Shown: positions 48,898 through 59,454 of the stretch, in pieces
Position numbering within the stretch: position 1 is the first letter of the stretch
How the letters are laid out: every line of letters starts with the position of its first letter
From: Thunnus maccoyii
Taxonomy: Eukaryota; Chordata; Actinopteri; Scombriformes; Scombridae
Assembly: GCF_910596095.1 (NCBI RefSeq)
Contig: NC_056545.1
Span: 69,501-133,500 of the forward strand
Length of the DNA: 64,000 nucleotides
Reading direction: 5' to 3'
Position numbers and translations under genes: made by a program
Notes under the pieces: model-generated
The model's database searches: none
Told to the model about the DNA's origin: nothing
What the model saw: the letters and a program-made list of their open reading frames with translations, nothing else

Positions 48898-48976
<79 letters not shown>

Positions 48977-51900
48977 TAATGTCAGTTTCCTGAGTCTGAC
49001 CCTGAATGCACCACAAAAACAGCTTTAAATCAAACATAACTTTTAATGTACAGACTCTAAAGGGATGCTCTGAGCGCGCTCAGTGCGCCGTGTTGTGAGC
49101 GCGCTCAGTGCGCCGTGTTGTGAGCGCGCTCAGTGCGTACCTGAGGTTCCTGTGGAAGAGCCAGGACTCGTGTTTGAAGTGAAGCTGTTCCAGGTACTCC
49201 AGAGGGATCCCCTGTTCCTCCTCCCTGCCGCGGTGCAGCAGCCGCTGCATACAGCGCTGAAACACACAGACACTCACCGTGAGCCTGAATGCACCACTGA
49301 CATATAATATGTTCAGGTGTAACTCTGTGACAGGTGTACTGCGGCAGTAGTACCGTCTCATCTCCGGTTGCTGAAGTTAATTTTGCTTTATTCTTCATTT
49401 CTGCAGATAATTACCAGCTGTTCGTTAAACCTTCACTAGTTCTGCTCAAACACTCGTTGCCGGGAAGCCGGGAGGCCGGGGCGGCCCTAAGCAGAAGCCC
49501 ACGGTACACCACCAACCAGTTCATGTTTCTAACTGGTTCTCCCCCCTCAGTAACACACCTGCTTGTGCTCTCTGATTATCGGCAGCTCCATAGTCAGAAA
49601 CGTGAAGTTATCGACAGCAGCAGCTATAGTTAAATGTATTCCTGGGACCAGAGCGGACGACACTGAATCACATTTAAACTGCTGGCTGAGAATAAACGTA
49701 AATATGAGACGATTGTTATTCACGTCGGTGGGAACGACTCCTGATTACACCAATCAGAGGTCACTAAGATCAATGCTGAGTCGGTTTGTTAATATGCAGA
49801 AACAATGTGGGACTCTGTAGTTTCCTCTGGACCGCTGCCTGATCTGACCAGTGATGTCATGTATAGTCACATGTCATCATTCAACCGCTGGCTGTCGAGG
49901 TGGTGTCCAGCAAACGATGTGGGCTTCATAGATAACTGGCAGACTTTCTGGGGAAGACCTGGTGGACTCTTGAACATTAGATCTCTGTCATCTGAAGCCG
50001 TATTAGTAAACGATCTAATCTCATATCATCATATTGATTGATTGTCTTACTGAAACCTGGCTGTGTCATGAAGAACATGTCAGTCTAAATGAATCCAGTC
50101 CTCCCAGTCATATTAATACTCACATTCCTCCAGACACTGGCCGAGGAGGAGGAGTCGCAGCCTCATTATCAACTCTAGACCTGAACTTCATTATAACTCA
50201 TTAGAAAGTCTTCAATCTCAGGACTCTTCCCACAGAGAGCAGGTCTGAACTCTTTCATCTACAGAGACCCAACGTTCCTCCATCAGCAGGAAAAACAGGA
50301 AGAAACCTCAAGCAGAACCGGACTCTAGGTGGCGCCGTCTGCCTCGACCGGATGGGTTGAGACAGAAAGAAGGAGAGAGACACAGAGAAGCACAACAACA
50401 ACAACAACAACAACAACAATAATAGTAGCTGAAGGTTTCCTGCGAGACCAGAAAGCACAAAAAACTCCGGGGAAGAAGCAAAGTTAGTGACATGCATTGA
50501 TGTTACATGAATGCATACAGATGGAGAGGAGGAGGAGGAGAGAGGAGCTCAGTGCATCATGGGAAGTCCACCAGTAGTCTAGGCCTATAGCAGCATAACT
50601 AAGGGCTGATCCAAGGCGAGCCTGGTCGGCCCTAACTATAAGCTTTATCAAAAAGGAAAGTTTTAAGCCTACTCTTAAACATAGAGAGGGTGTCTGCACC
50701 CCGGACTGAATCCGGTAGATGGTTCCATAGAAGAGGAGCCTGATAGCTGAAGGCTCTGCCTCCCATTCTACTTTTAAAGACTGTAGGAACCACCAGTAAG
50801 CTGCATACTGGGAGCACAGTGTTCTAGTGGGATAATACGGTATTATGAGCTCTTCAAGATATGATGAAGAGGTTTAATTACAGCTACTTTAAAGGACTGT
50901 GGTACATAAGACAGACTGATCATATCTAACTAAGGGTAAGACCTCCTCCAGCAGCCTAGTTGGGATGGGGTCTTAGAGACAGATTGATGGTTCAATGAAG
51001 AAATCGTTGAAGTTAGTTCAGGAAGGTCGATTAGAGGAAAATCTTAAACGTAGAGCGTCAGCCTCGTGGAGGGACGTTGGGTCTCTGTAGATTAAAGAGT
51101 TCAGTCTAGACCTGCTCTGAGAGACCGGCAGCAGCAGCTTTATTACCTGTGGTTGTGCTCTCAGGTAGATGATGGCGTCCAGGGCGATGTCGCTCTCAAA
51201 CTGGTTCAGTAACCAGGTGTGCCAGTCTTGATAAACGCTCCACTCCGTGTCTGTGAGGTTACCACACTCAAACAGGTTGGACGCAAACACGTACCTGCAC
51301 ACACACAGTACACAGCGTTACTGCAGTACCGTCCGCTGTACCGCCTGTACTCACCTGTCTCAGGTGTGTCTTTACCTGTCGGAGTAGACGGAGCGCTCGT
51401 AGAACTGAACAGGTTTCTCTGCCTGCTGGACTTTGACTGACGGACACTGAAGCTGAGAACGAACTCTGCTGAGACACGCATAGCTCTGAGAGACAGACAG
51501 GTAGAGAGAGACAGACAGGTAGAGAGACAGACAGGTAGAGAGAGACAGACAGGTGGAGAGACAGACAGGTGGAGACAGACAGGTAGAGAGACAGACAGGT
51601 AGAGAGAGACAGACAGGTAGAGAGAGACAGACAGGTAGAGAGAGACAGACAGGTAGAGACACAGACAGGTAGAGAGACAGACAGGTAGAGAGAGACAGAC
51701 AGGTAGAGAGAGACAGACAGGTAGAGAGAGACAGACAGGTAGAGAGACAGACAGGTAGAGAGAGACAGACAGGTAGAGAGAGACAGACAGGTAGAGAGAC
51801 AGACAGGTAGAGAGAGACAGACAGGTAGAGAGAGACAGACAGGTAGAGAGAGACAGACAGGTAGAGAGACAGACAGGTAGAGAGAGACAGACAGGTAGAG

Positions 51901-54900
51901 AGACAGACAGGTAGAGAGAGACAGACAGGTAGAGAGAGACAGACAGGTAGAGAGAGACAGACAGGTGGAGAGACAGACAGGTAGAGAGACAGACAGGTAG
52001 AGAGAGACAGACAGGTGGAGAGACAGACAGGTGGAGACAGACAGGTAGAGAGAGACAGACAGGTGGAGAGACAGACAGGTAGAGAGACAGACAGGTAGAG
52101 AGACAGACAGGTAGACACAGACAGGTAGCGAGAGACAGACAGGTAGAGAGAGACAGGTAGACACAGACAGGTAGAGAGAGACAGGTAGAGAGAGACAGAC
52201 AGGTGGAGACAGACAGGTAGAGAGAGACAGGTAGACACAGACAGGTAGAGAGAGACAGGTAGAGAGACAGACAGGTAGACACAGGCAGGTAGAGAGACAG
52301 ACAGGTAGAGAGAGACAGACAGGTAGAGACAGACAGGTAGAGAGAGACAGGTAGAGAGACAGACAGTTAGTTGTGGTGAAACAGCTCCATCTGTTGATCT
52401 CATCACCACCTGAGATGTTTAGTAGGAGGAGTCATGTGGATCAGGGGGAGGGTCATGTGGATCAGGGGGAGGGGTCATGTGGATCAGGGGGAGGGTCATG
52501 TGGATCAGGGGGAGGGGTCATGTGGATCAGGGGGAGGGGTCATGTGGATCAGGGGGAGGAGTCAGCATGTAGTCAGGGGGAGGAGTCATGTGGATCAGGG
52601 GGAGGGGTCATGTGGATCGGGGGGGTCATGTGGATCGGGGGGGGTCATGTGGATCAGGGGGAGGGGTCAGCATGTAGTCAGGGGGAGGAGTCATGTGGAT
52701 CAGGGGGAGGGTCATGTGGATCAGGGGGAGGGGTCATGTGGGTCAGGGGGAGGGGTCAGCATGTAGTCAGGGGGAGGAGTCATGTGGATCAGGGGGAGGG
52801 GTCATGTGGATCGGGGGGGTCATGTGGATCAGGGAGAGGGGTCAGCATGTAGTCAGGGGGAGGAGTCATGTGGATCAGGGGGAGGGTCATGTGGATCAGG
52901 GGGAGGGGTCATGTGGATCAGGGGGAGGGTCATGTGGATCAGGGGGAGGGGTCATGTGGGTCAGGGGGAGGGGTCATGTGGATCAGGGGGAGGAGTCAGC
53001 ATGTAGTCAGGGGGAGGAGTCATGTGGATCAGGGGGAGGGGTCATGTGGATCGGGGGGGTCATGTGGATCGGGGGGGGTCATGTGGATCAGGGGGAGGGT
53101 CATGTGGATCAGGGGGAGGGTCATGTGGATCAGGGGGAGGGGTCATGTGGGTCAGGGGGAGGGGTCAGCATGTAGTCAGGGGGAGGAGTCATGTGGATCA
53201 GGGGGAGGGGTCATGTGGATCGGGGGGGTCATGTGGATCAGGGAGAGGGGTCAGCATGTAGTCAGGGGGAGGAGTCATGTGGATCAGGGGGAGGGTCATG
53301 TGGATCAGGGGGAGGGGTCATGTGGATCAGGGGGAGGGGTCATGTGGGTCAGGGGGAGGGGTCAGCATGTAGTCAGGGGGAGGGGTCAGCATGTAGTCAG
53401 GGGGAGGAGTCATGTGGGTCAGGGGGAGGGGTCATGTGGATCGGGGGAGGGGTCATGTGGATCGGGGGAGGGGTCAGCATGTAGTCAGGGGGAGGGGTCA
53501 GCATGTAGTCAGGGGGAGGAGTCATGTGGATCAGGGGGAGGGGTCATGTGGATCAGGGGGAGGGGTCAGCATGTAGTCAGGGGGAGGGTCATGTGGATCA
53601 GGGGGAGGAGTCATGTGGGTCAGGGGGAGGGGTCATGTGGGTCAGGGGGAGGGGTCATGTGGGTCAGGGGGAGGGGCCAGCATGTAGTCAGGGGGAGGGT
53701 CATGTGGATCAGGGGGAGGAGTCATGTGGGTCAGGGGGAGGGGTCATGTGGATCAGGGGAGGAGTCATGTGGGTCAGGGGGAGGGGTCAGCATGTAGTCA
53801 GGGGGAGGGTCATGTGGATCGGGGGGAGGGGTCATGTGGATCAGGGGGAGGGGTCAGGCGTACCTGGAAGGTGTAGGACCAGCGGCTGGGTTTGTCATAG
53901 AGCATGTGCAGCAGGTTTCCTCCGCTCTTCTGAGACGAACTCAACTCCTGCAGACAGTTTAACATCAGCACTTTATTCTGAAAGGACAGTGATGTCATTG
54001 TGTGACATCATCAGGTGTGACATATTCACCTGGTAAACGTCGTCGCTGTCGTTCTGGACGTTGCACCATTTCCCGATGGGCTCAGGTATCACCTCCCAGT
54101 CCTCCGACGCTGCCTGCAGGAGGCGCACAAACGTAGACTTACCTGCAGCTGAGAGACAGACAGGTGAGTCAGAGAGAGACAGACAGGTGAGTCAGAGACA
54201 GACAGGTGAGTCAGAGAGAGACAGACAGGTGAGTCACAGACAGACAGGTGAGTCAGAGAGAGACAGGTGAGTCAGAGACAGACAGACAGGTGAGTCAGAG
54301 ACAGAGAGACAGGTGAGTCAGAGACAGACAGACAGGTGAGTCAGAGACAGAGAGACAGGTGAGTCAGAGACAGACAGACAGGTGAGTCAGAGAGAGACAG
54401 ACAGGTGAGTCAGAGACAGACAGACAGGTGAGTCAGAGACAGACAGACAGCTGAGTCAGAGACAGACAGACAGCTGAGTCAGAGACAGACAGACAGCTGA
54501 GTCAGAGACAGACAGACAGGTGTGGTTTGTGATGATGATTTGTGTTTAGAAACAGTCAAAATTCAGTAACTCTGTATTCATGTAGGCTAATAAAGTTTAT
54601 GGTAGTAAAGTTTATAGATTATAAATATGATGTATTTTACAGTTTATAGATTATAAATATGATGTATTTTACAGTTTATAGATTATAAATATGATGTATG
54701 TTACAGTTTATAGATTATAAATATGATGTATGTTACAGTTCATAGATTATAAATATGATGTATGTTACAGTTCATAGATTATAAATATGATGTATTTTAC
54801 AGTTTATAGATTATAAATATGATGTATTTTACAGTTTATAGATTATAAATATGATGTATGTTACAGTTTATAGATTATAAATATGATGTATGTTACAGTT

Positions 54901-57466
54901 CATAGATTATAAATATGATGTATTTTACAGTTTATAGATTATAAATATGATGTATTTTACAGTTTATAGATTATAAATTTGATGTATTTTACAGTTTATA
55001 GATTATAAATTTGATGTATGTTACAGTTCATAGATTATAAATATGATGTATTTTACAGTGTATAGATTATAAATATGATGTATGTTAGTGTATAGATTAT
55101 AAATATGATGTATTTTACAATTTATAGATTATAAATATGATGTATTTTACAATTTATAGATTATAAATATGATGTATTTTACAGTGTATAGATTATAAAT
55201 ATGATGTATTTTACAGTTTATACATTATAAATATGATGTATGTTACAGTTCACAGATTATAAATATGATGTATGTTACAGTTCATAGATTATAAATATGA
55301 TGTATGTTACAGTTCATAGATTATAAATATGATGTATTTTACAGTTTATAGATTATAAATATGATGTATGTTACAGTTTATAGATTATAAATATTATGTA
55401 TGTTACAGTTCATAGATTATAAATATGATGTATTTTACAGTTTATAGATTATAAATATGATGTATTTTACAGTTTATAGATTATAAATATGATGTATGTT
55501 ACAGTTTATAGATTATAAATATGATGTATTTTACAGTTCATAGATTATAAATATGATGTATTTTACAGTTTATAGATTATAAATATGATGTATGTTACAG
55601 TTTATAGATTATAAATATGATGTATTTTACAGTTTATAGATTATAAATATGATGTATGTTACAGTTTATAGATTATAAATATGATGTATGTTACAGTTTA
55701 TAGATTATAAATATGATGTATTTTACAGTTTATAGATTATAAATATGATGTATGTTACAGTTCATAGATTATAAATATGATGTATTTTACAGTTTATAGA
55801 TTATAAATATGATGTATGTTACAGTTTATAGATTATAAATATGATGTATTTTACAGTTCATAGATTATAAATATGATGTATTTTACAGTTTATAGATTAT
55901 AAATATGATGTATGTTACAGTTTATAGATTATAAATATGATGTATTTTACAGTTTATAGATTATAAATATGATGTATGTTACAGTTTATAGATTATAAAT
56001 ATGATGTATTTTACAGTTTATAGATTATAAATATGATGTATGTTACAGTTTATAGATTATAAATATGATGTATGTTACAGTTTATAGATTATAAATATGA
56101 TGTATGTTACAGTTTATAGATTATAAATATTATGTATGTTACAGTTCATAGATTATAAATATGATGTATTTTACAGTTTATAGATTATAAATATGATGTA
56201 TTTTACAGTTTATAGATTATAAATATGATGTATGTTACAGTTTATAGATTATAAATATGATGCATTTTACAGTTCATAGATTATAAATATGATGTATTTT
56301 ACAGTTTATAGATTATAAATATGATGTATGTTACAGTTTATAGATTATAAATATGATGTATTTTACAGTTTATAGATTATAAATATGATGTATGTTACAG
56401 TTTATAGATTATAAATATGATGTATGTTACAGTTTATAGATTATAAATATGATGTATTTTACAGTTTATAGATTATAAATATGATGTATGTTACAGTTTA
56501 TAGATTATAAATATGTATGTTACAGTTCATAGATTATAAATATGATGTATGTTACAGTTTATAGATTATAAATATGATGTATTTTACAGTTTACAGATTA
56601 TAAATATGATGTATGTTACAGTTTATAGATTATAAATATGTATGTTACAGTTTATAGATTATAAATATGATGTATGTTACAGTTTATAGATTATAAATAT
56701 GATGTATTTTACAGTTTACAGATTATAAATATGATGTATGTTACAGTTTATAGATTATAAATATGTATGTTACAGTTTATAGATTATAAATATGATGTAT
56801 GTTACAGTTTATAGATTATAAATATGATGTATGTTACAGTTTATAGATTATATTTAGATATACTGTGTATAATAGTTAATATAAGTAAGTACATTATATA
56901 ATATTAACTGTGTTTGATTATGAACGCACTACTTTGTTTATCTGATGGGTTTCTTGGCGCCAATCCGCTACGTGACGGCGGGACAGAGAACCGACAGAGC
57001 TGACCGGCCTCCATCTTACTGCCCGCGCATCAGCACAGCCAAACAAAATGGACACAAAGTCATGAACCTGAAATACATCAAACTGCACCGTTTACCGGAG
57101 TTTAACGGGAAGAACCGGGACTGAACTCACAGTTTACCGGAGTTTAACGAGAAGAACCGGGACTGAACTCACAGTTTACCGGAGTTTAACGGGAAGAACC
57201 GGGACTGAACTCACAGTTTACCGGAGTTTAACGGGAAGAACCGGGACTGAACTCACAGTTTACCGGAGTTTAACGGGAAGAACCGGGACTGAACTCACAG
57301 TTTACCGGAGTTTAACGGGAAGAACCGGGACTGAACTCACAGTTTACCGGAGTTTAACGAGAAAACCGGGACTGAACTCACCGATGTTTCCCTCGATGGA
57401 GATCTTCTTCTCTCTGCGGGAGAAACCGGCGGGAACACCGCGCGCTCTCTTCGGTGGAGTCGCCAT
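48680..57466 (-). CDS. dck: dck: deoxycytidine kinase
   Basis: Eight coding exons on the minus strand: 57466-57382, 54148-54030, 53947-53864, 51485-51376, 51294-51147, 49256-49141, 48897-48798, 48706-48680 (stop 48682-48680). They join in phase to 789 nt, 262 aa; human DCK is 260. The enzyme phosphorylates deoxycytidine, deoxyadenosine and deoxyguanosine in nucleoside salvage. Visible: MATPPKR start as in mammals, P-loop GNIAAGKST (26-34), general-base glutamate in PEP (E51), ERSVYSDR (126-133), lid [15 protein letters not shown] (191-205) and C-terminal VREFLATL. There is no mitochondrial presequence, which argues against dguok or tk2. Introns 1 and 3 are mostly minisatellite, intron 6 carries (TG)35 at the acceptor, and intron 5 a rearranged L2 LINE. 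The start is set by the conserved N-terminus in a GC-rich promoter context. Confidence 0.96.
48901..48970. repeat. (CA)35 at the dck exon 7 acceptor
   Basis: Seventy uninterrupted bases of CA. On the dck strand the intron ends (TG)n then CAG, directly before exon 7, with no separate polypyrimidine tract. Confidence 0.97.
49071..49137. repeat. 25-bp repeat, 2.7 copies, at the dck exon 6 donor
   Basis: Units start at 49071, 49096 and 49121 and include TGAGCGCGCTCAGTGCG with the palindrome GAGCGCGCTC. The third copy runs into the donor GTACGC of exon 6. Confidence 0.94.
49390..51118. mobile_element. Rearranged L2 LINE in dck intron 5
   Basis: 49390-50215 is plus-strand L2 5' sequence: ORF1 with an SGNH/esterase-like part ([13 protein letters not shown], then [19 protein letters not shown] and [13 protein letters not shown]) followed by endonuclease sequence ([23 protein letters not shown]). 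50216-51020 is minus-strand L2 3' sequence resembling copy B but missing about 1.1 kb between bases equivalent to 44427 and 45548. 51072-51118 is a plus-strand L2 3' scrap. The ends of the minus-strand block are near-perfect inverted repeats of each other. Confidence 0.8.
51486..52371. repeat. 16-20-bp minisatellite at the dck exon 4 acceptor
   Basis: About 48 copies of ACAGACAGGTAGAGAG(AG). On the dck strand it is a C/T-rich run (CTACCTGTCTGTCTCTCT) that leads straight into CTCAG and exon 4. Confidence 0.96.
52425..53858. repeat. 21-24-bp minisatellite at the dck exon 3 donor
   Basis: About 62 copies of GGGGGAGGGGTCATGTGGAT plus CA, with AGCATGTAGTCA and GATCGGGGGG variants. On the dck strand it is CCCCTCCCCCTGA-rich and begins about 6 nt inside intron 3. 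With 51486-52371 it makes up nearly all of this 2.4-kb intron. Confidence 0.96.
54150..54522. repeat. 18-24-bp minisatellite at the dck exon 2 acceptor
   Basis: About 17 copies of AGACAGACAGGTGAGTCAG-type units. On the dck strand it is a C/T-rich run ending CTGTCTCTCAG at exon 2. Confidence 0.95.
54574..56850. repeat. 32-bp A/T-rich minisatellite in dck intron 1, about 70 copies
   Basis: Unit TTTATAGATTATAAATATGA plus TGTATGTTACAG or TGTATTTTACAG. Over 75% A+T for 2.3 kb. A few units lack GATG. Confidence 0.97.
57095..57380. repeat. 42-bp array of the dck exon 1 donor region
   Basis: About 6.5 copies with TTTACCGGAGTTTAACGGGA, AGAACCGGGACTGAACTCAC and AG. The last copy runs into the true exon 1 donor: GGGACTGAACTCAC is GTGAGTTCAGTCCC on the dck strand, and the same GTGAGTTCAG recurs in each unit. 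Confidence 0.95.
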
Positions 57467-57664
57467 GTTTAGATCAGGGTCCTGTCGGTTATTTATCTCT
57501 GCGGTTTGTTTGTTTGTTTGTTTTTTGTTCTCCGCTCGGAGGGAAACCGACTGAGCTCGAGCTGCCGCCGCGCGCTGCTTCTAAAGTTAAATCCCGCGCG
57601 CAGATATAATTCCGTTTCCGGGGGCGGGAATAACTGGGAGCTGAGATATTCTCTTACAACACAG
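57467..57664 (-). promoter_or_regulatory. dck promoter-proximal region
   Basis: GC- and CpG-rich sequence (CCGCCGCGCGCTGC, CCCGCGCGCAG, GGGGGCGGG at about 57620) directly upstream of the dck start codon. No TATA box. GGGGCGGG fits an Sp1-type site. Transcription start not placed. Confidence 0.5.
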
Positions 57665-57995
57665 AGGAGAAGATGTCTCACTCTGCTGCTGTTTGTCGGT
57701 GTTCAAACAAAGATGTTTCACTCTGCTGCTGTTTGTCAGTGTTCAAACAAAGATGTTTCACTCTGCTGCTGTTTGTCGGTGTTCAAACAAAGATGTTTCA
57801 CTCTGCTGCTGTTTGTCAATGTTCAAACAAAGATGTTTCACTCTGCTGCTGTTTGTCGGTGTTCAAACAAAGATGTTTCACTCTGCTGCTGTTTGTCGGT
57901 GTTCAAACAAAGATGTTTCACTCTGCTGCTGTTTGTCAGTGTTCAAACAAAGATGTTTCACTCTGCTGCTGTTTGTCAGTGTTCAAACAAAGAAA
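57665..57995. repeat. 40-bp minisatellite upstream of dck, 8 copies
   Basis: Unit GATGTTTCACTCTGCTGCTG plus TTTGTCGGTGTTCAAACAAA, with CAGTG and CAATG variants. Very uniform, so recent. All three plus frames are open and are artefacts. Confidence 0.96.
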
Positions 57996-59180
57996 TTATA
58001 CATCATACATCCATTTAAAAATGGATCTTTTCAATGGCATGTCTGAAAAATGGCTCATCTACACTTGTACTAAAGGGTCACTATGCAAGGAGTGTACTGA
58101 TGTGGTTTATACCCAAGAAATGTATTTTTTGTATTTTTGATAATAAAAAGATTGAAACCTAACCATCCAAACCGACGGAGGCAACGAGTACTAACCAATA
58201 AGAGGCAGAGTACGGCAGGTCATGACTTCACCATCCTGGGAAAAAAAATGGCTTGAGGTTAGGAGGTGTGTTGGTGCTGGTGAATAATTCAATTGTTCTC
58301 TTCTAGACTTTGGGATAATACAGGAGTTCTGGTTGGATGGCTCGCTGAGCAGTCACATCCCTCCGAGTTCTGCAAAAGGAGTCCAAACGTAACAGTTATT
58401 GAAACATGATAAAAAATAAGAAGTCTTCAGTATCTAAAACCGTCCAGTTCAAAGACGGAGCAGAACACAGTTGAGCCTCAGCTTGAGAAACTTCCAGCTC
58501 CAACAAACGGGACAGAGGTAACGAGACGCCGACAAAGTCCACATGGAGAAGAAAGCAAAGGTTTGTCTTCAGAAGACACAACGAACAAATCAGTGGAAAC
58601 TAAACTGAAAACTATCGACTCACTTGTTAAACGTGTGGACGGCCACATGGAGGACGTTAGCATAGCAACGTGCTAGCTGCAAGAGCTAAAACAGTGCAGT
58701 TCAGAGGAGCTAAAAGAGTGCAAGGTGAGAGTCAAACAGTTAGAAAAACAGATAATTAAAAAGGTGACAGAAAACAGTGAGTCATAATCCTCTTTGCTGA
58801 CGGCTGCTGTGGCTGAGAATCAAGCAGGCAGAACTTCAGGGACCCTTTAACGTTCAACTTCAACTGGACACAAACAGTGGAAAAGTTCTGATTATGGGAC
58901 TCAAAGCTTCACTCCACCTCCTTCAAACTTTCATAACATCAGTTTCATCTGTGTTCCAGCTGAAAACTCATATTTCCTTCTTGTCTTTTCATACAAAGGG
59001 ACTTAAAGACTATAAAACACAAACTGTTTTCTTATTTTGTAAATAAGATGAACTGCATATTTCCTGAGGAAACACTGATGTATCAGATGTTTGGATCTCT
59101 GTGCAGGAGTCTCCTGCTTAAATCTTCATGGATGTGTTCTTGAGATTTATAGCCTTCTTATTAATATGTATTAATGTATA
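57996..59180. other. dck-pfdn1 intergenic region
   Basis: 58380-58800 has broken plus-strand frames with a charged, coiled-coil look (RVKQLEKQI near 58730) and may be a dead L1/Tx1 ORF1; this is weak. Otherwise no gene seen. Confidence 0.3.
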
Positions 59181-59330
59181 TCAATATGTTCTATAGGTTT
59201 TAGAAGTTCTATGGGTTCTAGAGGTTCTACAGGTTCTGCATGTTCTATATGTTCAATATATTCTATAGGTTCTGTATGTTCTGTATGTTCTATAGGTTCT
59301 ACAGGTTCTGTATGTTCTGACATACATACA
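59181..59330. repeat. Imperfect 10-bp repeat upstream of pfdn1
   Basis: About 14 units of GGTTCTATAG, GGTTCTACAG and TGTTCTGTAT. Confidence 0.8.
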
Positions 59331-59339
59331 TCTGACGTC

Positions 59340-59454
59340 ACTACACCTGTGGGAGGCAGCAGCGCGCTAAACCTGCCCAGTCTGCCGGACACACGAAGAA
59401 GAAAGTCGTCTTTGCACATGCGCACTGTGTAACAGGGATCCAGCGTTAGAGAAG
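59340..59454 (+). promoter_or_regulatory. pfdn1 promoter-proximal region
   Basis: Short CpG-containing stretch before the start codon with AGCGCGCTAAACC and TTTGCACATGCGCACTGTG; the latter (TGCGCA palindrome) resembles an NRF1-type site. Inference only. Confidence 0.35.

Noticed and set aside
49650-50050. Cellular esterase gene
   Set aside because: The GDSL/SGNH-like peptide is followed by L2 endonuclease sequence and is broken by shifts, so it is L2 ORF1.
52373-54036. Plus-strand glycine-rich frames ([13 protein letters not shown])
   Set aside because: Antisense translation of the 22-bp array in dck intron 3.
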